Shown: positions 34,815-45,245 of the stretch, in pieces
How positions within the stretch are numbered: position 1 is the stretch's first letter
Layout: every line of letters starts with the position of its first letter
DNA from: Lactifluus volemus
Lineage: Eukaryota > Basidiomycota > Agaricomycetes > Russulales > Russulaceae
DNA length: 64,000 nt
NCBI GenBank assembly: GCA_022376515.1
Contig: WTXI01000004.1
Coordinates: 682,001 to 746,000, forward strand
Direction of reading: 5' to 3'
Program-made: the position numbers and the translations under genes
Notes under the pieces: model-generated
Seen by the model: only the letters and a program-made list of their open reading frames with translations
Database searches by the model: none
Told to the model about the DNA's origin: nothing

Positions 34815-35255
34815 GAGTTGATTCTCGACCCTCCTTCACATCGACATCAACATCTGTGCCACCTCCTCACACGCACAGACAACTCCCAGTCCAGTTTCGG
34901 CGGGCTTCCCCCCTCTTCGACATCAGATCCGTCGAGGAATTGGTGGAACTGGACTCGATGTTCAATGCGCTCGCTGCGCAAGCATCTTTGAGGATTGACC
35001 GTCTTGTGACGATCTGTGCTGCAAGGCTGCCATACAGAGCGGGGAACAGCAAGCGCAGGTTGTGGGCCCAAATTTCCTGCCTGCTCTGCCGGTGTCAGTG
35101 CAGGTTCCCAGAAAGTGAATTCGAGCGTGGATCAGGCGACGCCTATGTGTATTGGCAGCGGGAGCTCCGGGGGAGCGGGCAGAGGGGTGCCCAATAGCGG
35201 TAGTGGTGAAGGAAGTGTCGAAGCATGAGGGAAGTAGCAGTTGGAAGGGAAGTAC
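34815..35255 (+). pseudogene. Gene X remnant in zinc-finger unit
   Basis: Ser-rich start, 'ELVELDSMFNALAAQASLR' then 'IDRLVTICAARLPYRAGNSK', 'ESEFERGSGDAYVYWQRELR' and a Gly/Ser tail with EGSVEA-type ending. The frame at 34856-35197 is open for 113 codons, the best preserved stretch of this half in the zinc-finger block, but it lacks a natural start and is truncated. Confidence 0.5.
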
Positions 35256-35366
35256 TGTGGTCACGTTGTACTAGTAGATCGTTCGAGATATAGAAGAAGT
35301 TTAGTATTATAGTCTGCCTATATTGATCACACAGCGGTCATGCATCCAACTAGTACCAAGCTAGTA

Positions 35367-35631
35367 AGGTAGGGCTTATTCGCAACCGACAGCATCACAT
35401 GACTTATTTGTAGTAGCGGAAAGGCCATGGACAGTTTGGTAAGCAGTGACTAAATGGCTATTAACTCTGCACAACATTCAAAAATAAAAAATGTGCCTCC
35501 GTTAAAGACTGCAGATTGCCATTCTCAAAGGCCTGACGGAGCCCTTTTGACTCATGATGTAGATTTGTGGCCGATGATAGCCTTTTATGCATAAATCACG
35601 TGATGTGTTGGTTTGCGAGTGAGCCCTACCT
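35367..35631. mobile_element. MITE, 265 bp, with terminal inverted repeats and TA duplication
   Basis: The left end AGGTAGGGCTTATTCGCAA and the right end, read on the other strand as AGGTAGGGCTCACTCGCAA, form imperfect inverted repeats (first 10 bases identical, 17 of 19 overall). It is flanked by TA at 35365-35366 and 35632-35633. The sister unit has the uninterrupted site CAAGCTAGTAAGCAGAAG (near 27414-27431), so insertion and target duplication are both visible. Length, inverted repeats and TA target fit a non-autonomous Tc1/mariner-type element. It contains no open frame of note. It accounts for more than half of the extra length of this unit. Confidence 0.8.
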
Positions 35632-35762
35632 TAAGCAGAAGACACTTGGACGTGAATAGGCGCTCGACTGTCCAATAAGGCTTAGCCACCTTGGCCGAAG
35701 TAAGACCAACGCTTCAGTCTTCAACTCCATCTTTCTAGTGTCCCCCCCTCTCGAGTCCCGAC

Positions 35763-37790
35763 ATGTCCAATTATTCACCAAGTCGTAAGTACCAAAGCTC
35801 TATGGCCCTTTTCTGTGCACTAAATCGCGAACTATTAGAAGACAGACCACACTCGCCTATCTCGACCCTCAACGATGACACCCTTCTCAATATATTCTAT
35901 CTCTACCGACTCCACTGTCTCTATATTAGAGATGAAGATGAGGATACCCCACTCGGATTCATCCGCATGTGGAAGCCGGCTCAGGTTTCGCGACGCTGGC
36001 GCAGTATCATTCTTGCGTCACCATCTCTGCTGGATCTTCATCTTGTCTGCACTTTTAGGGTGCATGTACCAGAGATGCTATCTCAATATCCACATTTTCT
36101 GATCACAATCTCTTACAATGAGAATCTTCACGAGATGACGAAAAATGATGAAGAGGGTGCACTCTTCGCTCTTTCTCACAGTGACCACCGTCACCGTGTG
36201 CATCGTATCTCCTTAACGATGCCCCACCATAAATTGGAGAAGTTCACCGATGCCATGGGTGGGCAATTTCCGACTCTAGAACGCCTGGATATAGATTCTT
36301 CGATCCCCGAAGGTTCAAAGTTGACTCTCCCCCAATCATTTGATGCACCTAATCTACGCCACCTTGATATCCGCCGCATTGAGCTATCAATACAATGCCC
36401 CCTACTCACGATTTCCAAGGGCCTCAGGCTTGTCTTTCTCCGGCTTGAGGATGTTCCGAGATTCGCCTACTTCCTTCCAAGCTATGTAGTCACACAACTC
36501 TCATCCATGCCCCAGCTGGAGACCCTAATGATTGTATCCCACTATTCACCCCTTCCCAACCACGAGGTTGTGGACACCCCCACAATGACGCATGTCACCC
36601 TTCCTAATCTTCGCGTGTTTTCATTCCAAGGCTTTGGAGCTTACCTGGAAGACCTTCTTTCCCGGATGAGCGCCCCTGCCCTTAGCATTTTCCATGTCCA
36701 ATGTTTCTATCAACCTACGTTCAGTGTTCCACACCTCCTGCCGTTCATGCAGACATCAGAGAATCTCGGGTTCCACGCTGTCAGGCTCATTTTCAGTTGC
36801 AATTCCTTCCATCTACAGTCCGAGTCCGACGCTCGATTGGGTAAATGGAAACACGTCCTGGAGTTTCAGACCACTTGTAGACTCTTCCAATGGCAGGTAG
36901 GATCTGCAGCATCTGCTGTACAGATACTCAGTACACTTTCCCCAATACTCTCCGTAGTTGTGGAGAAAGTTGAATTTATCGTGAACCACGATGAATCATC
37001 AGGGTGGTACGACTATATACGCCGCACAGGGTGGCGTGAAGTTTTCATACCATTCAACAATGTGAAAGCGCTTCGTGTGGAAACCGACCCAAAGCTCATC
37101 TGGAGTCTCCGCGATTCTTTTCGTACTGAAGATGGAGAACTACCTCTGGAGTTGCTGCCTAATCTGGAGGAGCTCAGCTATTCCCGAAGTTATGTCGTTG
37201 ATGTGTTTACGCCATTCATCAATGATCGACAGGCCGCTGGCCATCCTGTACACCTGGTACGGAATCTCGATGGTTATCAGTCAGGGACTCGGATAACTCA
37301 CACTCTAGCGATGACCTCTTCTTCGGATACCTCCCAACAGGTGTGTGATGTCTACTCCTTTCAGATGTGATCTGAGCCTTCTTTTGTCCGCTTTTTCTAG
37401 GTACTGTGCTGTCCCATGCTGGAATGTGGCGCCACGTTCAAACATTCACGGGACGTCAAGCACCATGTCGTAGCTTGCCATCTTCCATATGCATTCTTCT
37501 GTCCCATCCCACCTTGCCACTGGCGCGGTGGGCGTAGGGATGAATACGACGTGCACTATCGAATTCAGCATCCAGAATATGACAAGCACGAGCCAGGCCA
37601 GACATACGACAATGCGGCCATCCTGTGGTCGATCTTCGAGGATGGGATTACGTACAAGACAGCGGAGCGCCGTGCGCTTGATTTTGTTGCGGTGAAGGCA
37701 AGAGAGCTGGGAATGGAGGAAGAATGGAAAGACCTGTGTGGTCGTCGAGCGAACGGAGGTCGATGTCGATGCGATTTGCCAGTGGATTGA
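35763..37790 (+). CDS. F-box/LRR protein fused to two C2H2 zinc fingers, intact
   Basis: Exon 1 35763-37340 (526 codons), phase-0 intron 37341-37400 (GTGTGT...TTTTTCTAG, 60 nt), exon 2 37401-37790; 655 residues. F-box PISTLNDDTLLNIFYLYRLH with AQVSRRWRSIILASP; leucine-rich body; tail LPLELLPNLEELSYSRSY and FINDRQAAGHPVHLV. Exon 2 continues LCCPMLECGATFKHSRDV, giving fingers C-x4-C-x12-H-x4-H twice (HHVVACH; CPIPPC...HYRIQH), then a helical segment (AERRALDFVAVKARELGMEE) and a basic Cys-containing end (GRRANGGRCRCD). Closest to the copy at 27574. The 265-bp MITE lies 131 bp upstream of its ATG and could alter its promoter. Substrate unknown. Confidence 0.82.
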
Positions 37791-38889
37791 GCCCAGCGCC
37801 GGTCAGTGGTTCCTGCACAAAGTATCCACATGCATCACTCATAAAATACAGATATTGTAAACGAGAAGTTATGATGTACGCTGTATGTTTTGATACCCAT
37901 GGGTGAATGTAAAGTTCGTACGGCTTCCGTTGTCACGTGAGCAGCTGCCCCGCTCCGAGTTCCGTGTCCCAGATAATCAACGGGTTATCAGCAACTCACG
38001 CTCCGAGTGACAATAGGGACCACAACCAATCATCAGAGTGTCACGACGACGTCGACCTCTTCCAAGATCGCTCCAACAACTCTTGGATGATGAGCCGAGC
38101 AAGTTGCCCTGGACTCACTTCTTTACTGCATGTCTCGCGTTTGCTCTCGGGCCACATTGTTCATTATGATAGTTGTACCATGTAAGGCTTGAACTTGAAG
38201 GTATCTAATGGCTGAAGTATGTATGAGTGATATTCTGGAAATTGCCGCCATCCCGTGGCAAACGAGTACACGCGATTTACTCGTAGTAGGCCCACCACCC
38301 AAAAGAGGCCTCGCACGTATCCGTACAAGCCCGGCCAGCTACATCGTACATCGCACATGGACACAGCTAATACGAGAACTGGATAATGCTTGATAAAAAT
38401 TCCGAGAAGCATCTCTGGGGTGCCTGGGTCTGGTTCCGTTTGGGAAGCGCCCGAGCGCCCAGCTCACTGGATTCGGGCGGAGCCCAGGTTAGCCACTTGT
38501 CTCTGCGCGGCTATGGCCGAAAGTCACGTTGCCCCTTTTCGTTCGCAACTGGCCACATCCATGAGGTGTTATCATCTTCCTTATACTACTCAGGCTGTTT
38601 ATGGAACATTCATCTAGTTAAGCACTGGCCAAAACATTCAGAGACTCGGTAGCTCCTCAGTGTCCTCACATCGAGTCTCATGTGACCCATCTGTCACGTG
38701 CCGTACCATCCCGAAGACGCTTGAAGAAGGTGAGCTCGTCGCTCGTCGCAGAGATTATCGTGCCCATCCTGCCACTATTCTCGTCGCCGAGCATACGTTC
38801 CACCATGACCAACTCATATGATGTTCTAGGACGGGACATGGCTGCGCTCGGCGCGGTGCGGGGAGAAGCCCATACAAGGCATACGAGTT
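37791..38889 (+). other. Intergenic spacer of zinc-finger unit
   Basis: Same order of spacer elements as after 29622, ending with 'GGACATGGCTGCGCTCGGCG' at about 38833 and the start of the gene X remnant. No gene seen. Confidence 0.4.
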
Positions 38890-39290
38890 AATTCTCGACA
38901 CCTCCTTCACATCGACATCAACACATCAACATCTGTGCCGCCTCCTGCCTCACACGCACCGACAACTCCCCAGTCCAGTTTCGGCGGGCCTTCCCCTACT
39001 TCGATATTACATCCATCGAGAAAATTGGTGGAACTGGACTCGATGTTCAATGCGCTCGCTGCGCAAACGTCTTTGAGGATTGACCGTCTTGTGGCGATCC
39101 GTGCGGCAAGACTGCAATGCAGAGCGGGGAACAGCAACGACAAGCGCAGGTTGCCGGCTCACATTTCCTGCCGGTTCTGCCGGTGTCAGTGCAGGTTCCT
39201 AGAAAGTTGCGTGGACCAGGCGGCGCTTATGAGGAGTAGGTGGAGGTGCTCAATAGCGGTAGTGGTGGAGGCAGTGTCGGAGGGAAGTTA
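38890..39290 (+). pseudogene. Gene X remnant in zinc-finger unit
   Basis: 'PPPASHAPTTPQSSFGGPSP', 'RKLVELDSMFNALAAQTSLR', 'RLVAIRAARLQCRAGN' and a short Gly/Ser tail are readable (38935-39291 frame, 118 codons). It lacks the first half of gene X, the EYWQREL segment and a proper start. Confidence 0.5.
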
Positions 39291-39659
39291 ACTCGATGTT
39301 GCGGAGAGAGCAGGGAGTGTGGTCGAACGCCTATATCGATCGCAGAGCGGTCATGCATCCCAGTGCTTGCTTGCTGCACAATTACATGTCGTGATTTTCG
39401 ACTCGACGAATATCTCACTGGAAGCCATGGTGACGTAGAAAATCGTATCAACGATTCGGATTGTCTCGAGGCTCGAACCCTTGAAAGTTTGATGTGAATA
39501 GGCGTTCGACTGTCCAAATATATACAGTAGTCGGTTGTTGTTACATGCATAAATAAGGATCAGTCATCTTCGCCAAGTACAACGTTATGAGGACCCAATG
39601 AGGCCAACGCTTTTCAGTCTTCAACTTCAGCTCTCTAGTGTCCCCTCTCGAGTCCCGAC

Positions 39660-40470
39660 ATGTCCAATTATTCACCAAGTCGTAGGCCCCAAAGCTTTAT
39701 ATCCCTGTTCCGTCCCCAAATCGCGAACAATTAGAAAACATAAGCAACAGACGACACTCGCCTATCTCGACCCTCAACGACGACACCCTTCTCAATATAT
39801 TCTATCTCTACCGACTTCACTGTCTCTATATTAGAGATGAAGATGAGGATACCCCACTCGGATTCATCCGCATGTGGAAGCTGGCTCAGGTTTCGCGACG
39901 CTGGCGTGGTATCATTCTTGCGTTCCCATCTCTGCTGGATCTCCATCATGATCTTGTCTGCACTTATAGGGTGCACATAGCAGACATGCTAGCTCGTTAT
40001 CCACCTTTTCCACTCGCAATCTTTTACAACGAGAGACTTCACGAGATGACGGAAAAGGACGAAAAGGGTGCACTTTTTGCACTTTCTCACCCGGGCCGTG
40101 CCCGTGTGCATCGTATCTCCCTAACGATGCCCCGCCATCAATTCACTAATGCTATGGATGGGCAATTTCCAACTCTAGAACGCCTGGATATGGATTCTTC
40201 GATCCCCGTAGGTCCAAGGTTGATACTTCCCCAAACATTTGATGCACCTAATCTACGCCAAATTTACTGTATCTCCGCCGCGTTACGCTTCCACTACAGT
40301 GTCCATTACTCACAACTGCCGCGGGCCTTGTCTTCCTCCAGCTTGAAGATGATCTGATATCCGCCTACTTCTCTCCAAGCTATCTACTCACACAGCTGTC
40401 ATTCATGCCCCAGCTGGAGACTCTGAGCATTGGATCCTACTACTTACTTCCACCCAACCTCGACATTGTG
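39660..40470 (+). pseudogene. Truncated F-box/LRR copy ending at a rearrangement breakpoint
   Basis: Near-identical to the copy at 31415 at its start (MSNYSPSRRPQSFISLF), but one G is missing at about 39714, so the first frame stops. The frame from 39872 (WKLAQVSRRWRGIILAFPS) runs to 40357, with a second indel near 40265. Similarity to the sister copy continues to CTCGACATTGTG at 40470, about halfway through the leucine-rich body, and then stops abruptly. From 40471 the sequence is the inverted 3' flank of the minus-strand gene. The second half and the zinc-finger exon are absent. Dead by truncation and frameshifts. Confidence 0.85.
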
Positions 40471-40688
40471 TATTGTAAGATCGTGATATTATCAAGCCTT
40501 CGAGAGTTAGATGCTACAACTACAAGTATCGTAATAGACAACACGACCTGAGTGTGCGCACGAGATATGCAGTAAAGTGCAGGAGGCAGTCACAGCGACT
40601 CGGAGTATTACAGCTAGCGAAACTGGAGGGTGTGATGGAAGCGAGGAAAACATAGAAATACGTCATGAAATGTAGATGTAGCGGTAGT
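40471..40688 (-). repeat. Inverted downstream flank of the minus-strand gene
   Basis: Matches 43005-43340 and 51700-51930 in the same orientation ('ATATCAAGCCTTC'-type start, 'GAGATATGCAGTAAAGTGCA', 'AGCGAAACTGGAG', 'GATGGAAGCGAGGAAAA'). It starts exactly where the truncated plus copy ends. Confidence 0.55.
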
Positions 40689-42333
40689 TTATGTCCATGT
40701 AGCGACGTATGGTGGCCTTCCTTGTTGTCGAGATCCCCCTAAAACTGGGACACCTGCAACCATCATGACGCGAATACCTGAGGCTGCGAGTGATTCCCTG
40801 ACAAAAATCATCGACCCCTTCTTCATCTGCACAGGATGGCCCACGGCCTCTCGTTCATTGATGAATGGCGTAAATGCATTTTCATCACTTCCAGAATAGC
40901 TGACCTCCTCCAGATTAGGCAACAGATCCAGAGGCTGTTCTCCTTCCTCTGTACGTAGAGAATGGCCGAGACCCCCGACATCGGTTATCACGTGAAGCAC
41001 CTTCACATCGCTGAACGGCCTGAGAAATCCGCGCCACTCTGTACGACGGAGGTCGCACTTCGGCAGTGAAATGTTCATAATTAGGGTGACTTGCACTGCT
41101 ACAGAGAGTACTGGGAAAAGTGCATCGAGTATCTGTATTGATATTTCATAGGCGCGGTAGAAGGTCTTGACTTTCAAGCTGAAGGGGTCCAGGCCACTCG
41201 GTTGTGGGTCCCCCTGTAGATGAACGAACCCTAATCCGTGACCCCTGTTGCAGGTGAACTTGATAGCATGAAATCTGAACGTAACTGATGTCTGCATGAA
41301 CGATAAAAGGTGTGGAACAGTGAACGTAACTAGATGGTAAAATTGGACATGGAAGATGCTGAGGACAGGGGCGGCCATCCAAGCACACAGGCCTTCCAGA
41401 TAGGCATTTTCGCCCCAAAATACAAACTCGCGAAGGTTAGAAAGTGTCACGTGGGAGGTGGTTGCAGTATCCCGACTCGGAGCGTCGCCGCTGTATTCTT
41501 TGAACATAATCCACAGAGCCTCCAGCTGGGGCATGAGTGAAAGCGATGCGAGTATATAGCTTGGAGGGTAGAACGCAGAGCTCTGGATCTCTCGTAGCTG
41601 GAGAGAGACAAGGCCGGTAGTTGTGAGTAAGTGTGGTTGTATTGGAAGCACAACGCGTAGGAGTTCGACGTTGGATAGATTGGGTGCTCCAAATGTTCGG
41701 GGAAGTGTCACTTCCGGTGGGCAAGAAGAAACGACATTCAGCCGTTCCAGAATTGGGAATTCCCCATCCATGGCCACGAATAACTTCTCCAACTGTCGGT
41801 TTAACGCGCGTAAGGCGATACGGTGCACACGATCACGATGAGAGAGTGCTAGGAGTGCGTCCTTTTCATCTTCTGCTTTCATTTCCGCAAATTTATCGAG
41901 CCAGTAGAAGATGGTGAGCGGAAGAGGTGGCGAATGTGCCAGCATATCTGCTACAGGCACCCCACTGCTGCAGACAAGGTGAAGATCGAGTAGAGATGGT
42001 GCCGCAAGGATGAGACTCCGCCACCGTCTGGAAACATGTACCAGTTTGTACCACCAACGTTGGCGGTAGCACAGCGGATATCCGACACTATCCGTGTTGT
42101 CTTCGTCTTCGATATGAAGTCGATGGATATAGAATATGTGGAGAAGGACGTCATCGTTGAGGACAGAGATAGGCGAATGTGCCACTGGCAGTGGTTTCTT
42201 GATGTGTTTTACTGGTTCAAAATTTGGTGCACGAAATGCGAACATAGAGCTTTAGGGACTCACCACGTCGTACGCCTCGGCGGAGCTTGTTCTCTAGGCG
42301 TGCAAAAACAGTGGAAAATGTAAAATAGGACAT
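40689..42333 (-). CDS. F-box/LRR-like protein, intact, two exons, minus strand
   Basis: Exon 1 42333-42264 (MSYFTFSTVFARLENKLRRG...), intron 42263-42212 (52 nt, GTGAGT...CAG), exon 2 42211-40689; 530 residues. Unspliced, the ATG frame stops within the intron, so splicing is required. F-box SPISVLNDDVLLHIFYIHRL with WWYKLVHVSRRWRSLILAAPS; leucine-rich body; tail LDLLPNLEEVSYSGSD and FINEREAVGHPVQ. The C-terminus runs ~40 residues beyond the family motif into low-similarity sequence. An ATG inside the intron region (42245) would give a shorter 518-codon form without splicing. Neighbour of a very similar minus copy at 43345. Confidence 0.8.
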
Positions 42334-43004
42334 GTCGGGACTCGAGGGGGGGGGGACACTGGTAGAGGTGAAGTTGAGACAGTGCTTTGGCCTCCGAGTC
42401 GTTGTAGCCTCATGTTATTTGTATTTGGCAGTGCCAGCGTGAGGGGAAGTCGTGGCCGTGGCGCAAGGCCATATCCAAGCATGGACGCGGCATTGAGCAC
42501 ACAAAAAAATTAAGATATTTTTTGGTTCGATTTTCAAGAATTAGCCTGAGACATCTTTAGATTCGAGAATTGCAACGTTTCATGTGTTCACAACCTTCAG
42601 ATACTGTATACTCAGGCGGGAAACAAGGAAACACACTCCGATAGACCCTCGATCATAACACAAACCGTGGCAGTTCTCTTCCCTGTTTTCTCCGCTAAAC
42701 TTCTTCAATATCCTTAAGTACTAGCAAGTTGATTGACAATGTACGTTGTCACTGGCACGGTTTAACTGTGCTAGATGGAGGATAGAGGGAGCGCGACCCA
42801 CCATACGTGGTATTGTGACATTGTCTCAGGCTACACGGCTTCTACCGTGACAGTAGCCGAGCTGCGTGACTGTCACAGTTATCCTCCAGTAACGTGAAGA
42901 TATATCGCATCCAGACCGAGTGTAGCAGCTGTCTGCCAGTGGGCCTAAACGACCCAAGTCCGTGTGAGACCTCAACAGAGATTTGTGCTTCAACCATATT
43001 GTCA
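42334..43004 (-). promoter_or_regulatory. Upstream region of minus-strand gene; gene X absent
   Basis: The leader next to the ATG (a run of G on the plus strand, C on the coding strand) and the conserved upstream block up to about 42720. Beyond it, 42721-43004 is unrelated to other spacers and contains inverted stretches around 'CGTTGTCACTGGCACGG' and 'CTACCGTGACAGTAGCC'. No gene X remnant is present in this unit. Confidence 0.35.
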
Positions 43005-43344
43005 GATCGAGGTATTATCAAACCTTCCAGTTAGATACAAGTATCATGATCGTAATACTAGACAACACGGCCTGAGTATGCATGCGAGATATGCAGTAAA
43101 GTGCAATATCAATATCCTGGGGGGGAAGAGGCAGTCACAGAGTCTCGGAGTTTTATCGTTAGCGAAACTGGAGAGTGTGATGGAAGCGAGGAAAATGTAG
43201 AAACACCTCGTGAAAACGTAGATGTAGCGGTATTTTATGTCCATGTAGCGACTTGTGGCCTTCCTTGTTGCCGTACAACTGGGACATCTGTGGTGGTCAT
43301 GAGGAAAATACCTGACGTGGCTGTGAGTGATTTCCTGATCAAAA
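43005..43344 (-). repeat. Inverted downstream flank of the minus-strand gene
   Basis: Same block as 40471-40688, slightly longer, bordering the stop codon of the next gene. Confidence 0.5.
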
Positions 43345-44863
43345 TCACCGACTCTGCAGCGTCAGGCGCACAGGATGGCCCACGGCCTCTCGTTCATTGA
43401 TGAATGGCGTAAATGAATTTTCATTATCGCTTCCAGAATAGATGACCTCCTCCAGATTAGGCAACAGATCCAGAGGCTGCTCTCCATCTTCTGTACGTAG
43501 AGAATGGCCGAGACCGTAACCCCCGACATCGGTTACCACGTGAAGCACCTTCACATTGCTGAGCGGCCTGAGGAGTCCGCGCCACTGTGTACGATCGACG
43601 TCGATGTTCGGCTGTGACGGCCTATCTCTGTTCACAATTAGGGTGACTTCCTCTGCTACAGAGAGTACTTGGAAAAGTGCATCGAGTATGTGTATTGATA
43701 TTTGCCAGTCGAGGTGGTGGCACGGGATATTCAAGCTTAAGGGGTCCAGGCCACTCGGTTGTGGATCCCCCCGTAGATGAATGGAACTCCGGCTGCAGGT
43801 GAGCTTGATAGCATGAAATCTGATACTTTCTGATGTCTGCATGAACGATAAAAGGTGTGGAACAGCGAACGTAAGTTGATTGAAAAAATGAACATGGAAG
43901 ATGCTGAGGACAGGGGCGGTCATTCGAGCACACAGGCCTTCCAGATAGGCTTTGGCACCCAAAAATACAAACTCGCGAAGGTTAGGAAGTGTCACGTGGG
44001 AGGTGGTTTCAGTATCCCGAACGTCGCTGGGAACTGGGTCGTTGAATATAAGCCACAGAGTCTCCAGCTGGGGCATGAGCGAAAGCGACGCGAGTATATA
44101 GTTTGGAGGGAAGTACGCAGATCTCGGGATATCTCGTAGCCTGAGAGAGATAAGGCCGGTAGTTGTGAGTAAGGGAGATTGTATTGGAAGCGCAACACGG
44201 ATGAGATCGCCGTGGGATAGATTGGGTGCTCCAAATTTTCGGGGAAGTGTCACTCCTGGGATCAAAGAATTGAGAGTCAGGCGTTCCAGATTTGGGAATT
44301 GTCCATCCATGGCCACGAGTAACTTGTCCAGCTCCGAGCTTGGCACGTGTAAGGCGATACGATGTACACGATCACGATGAGAGAGTGCTAGGAGTGCGCC
44401 CTTCTCATCTTCTGCTTTGAATGTCGTGTAACTGTCAAGCCAGTAGAAGATGGTGAGTGGAAGAGGTGGTGAATGTGCCAGCATGTCTGCTACAAGTACC
44501 CCACTGGTACAGACAAGGTGAAGATCGAGTAGAGATGGTGCCGCAAGGATCAGACTCCGCCACCGTCTGGAAACATGTACTAGTTTGTACCACCAACGTT
44601 GGCGGTCCCAAAAAGGATATCCGACACTATACGTGTCGTCTTCGTCTTCAATATGGAGTCGAAGGATGTAGAATACGTGGAGAAGGACGTCATCGTTGAG
44701 GACAGAGATAGGCGAATGTGGTGTATTGACGATGTGTTTTACTGGTTCACAATTTGGTTCACGAAACGCGAACATAAAACTTTGGGAACTCACCACGTCG
44801 TGCGCATTGGCGGAGGTTGTTCTCTAGGCGTGCAAGAGCAGTGGTAAATGAAAAATCGGGCAT
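43345..44863 (-). CDS. F-box/LRR-like protein, intact, two exons, minus strand
   Basis: Exon 1 44863-44794 (MPDFSFTTALARLENNLRQC...), intron 44793-44742 (52 nt, GTGAGT...CAG), exon 2 44741-43345; 488 residues. Splicing is needed to keep frame. F-box SPISVLNDDVLLHVFYILRL, WWYKLVHVSRRWRSLILAAPS; leucine-rich body with LSLMPQLETLWLIF; ESIRFHAIKLTC subtype of the second half; conserved tail LDLLPNLEEVIYSGSD, FINEREAVGHPVRL. It ends right after the tail motif like most left-block copies. Gene X remnant and leader lie upstream in the expected order. Confidence 0.83.
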
Positions 44864-45245
44864 TTCGTGACCGAGAGGGGGGGGGGTTGTGAAGGTGAAG
44901 ATGAAGACAGTGCTTTGGCCTCCGAGCCATTGTAGCCTCGTGTTATTTGTATTTGGCAGTGCCAGCGTGACGGGTGGTCGTGGCCGCGGCGCAAGGCCAT
45001 ATCCAAGCATGGACGCGGCATTGAACACCAAAAAAGTAAGATATTTTTGATTCTATGTTATTAAGAATTAGCCAAAGACACTTACTATAGATTCGAGAAT
45101 TGCAACATTTCATATGTTCAGAATCTTCAGATACTGTATACTTAGTGGGGAAGCAAGGAAACACACATCGATAGACGCTCGATCATAACACAAACTGTGG
45201 CAGTTCTCTTCCCTGTTTGCTCCACTAATATCCTAGTACCACCTA
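44864..45245 (-). promoter_or_regulatory. Conserved upstream block and leader, minus strand
   Basis: Inverted match to 6276-6623 and to 42334-42720, with 'GATTCGAGAATTGCAAC', 'CAGATACTGTATAC', 'CATCGATAGACGCTCGATC' and the C-rich leader. It is the best example of the full upstream block next to an intact gene and a gene X remnant. Confidence 0.4.

Noticed and set aside
35640..35660. The recurring AATAGGCGCTCGACTGTC motif as a transposon end.
   Set aside because: It occurs at a fixed distance from the F-box ATG in each zinc-finger unit without inverted partner or target duplication, so it is part of the duplicated spacer.
42990..43400. 99-codon plus-strand frame at 43101-43400 as a gene.
   Set aside because: It lies in the inverted 3' flank repeat and runs into the antisense of the F-box gene tail.
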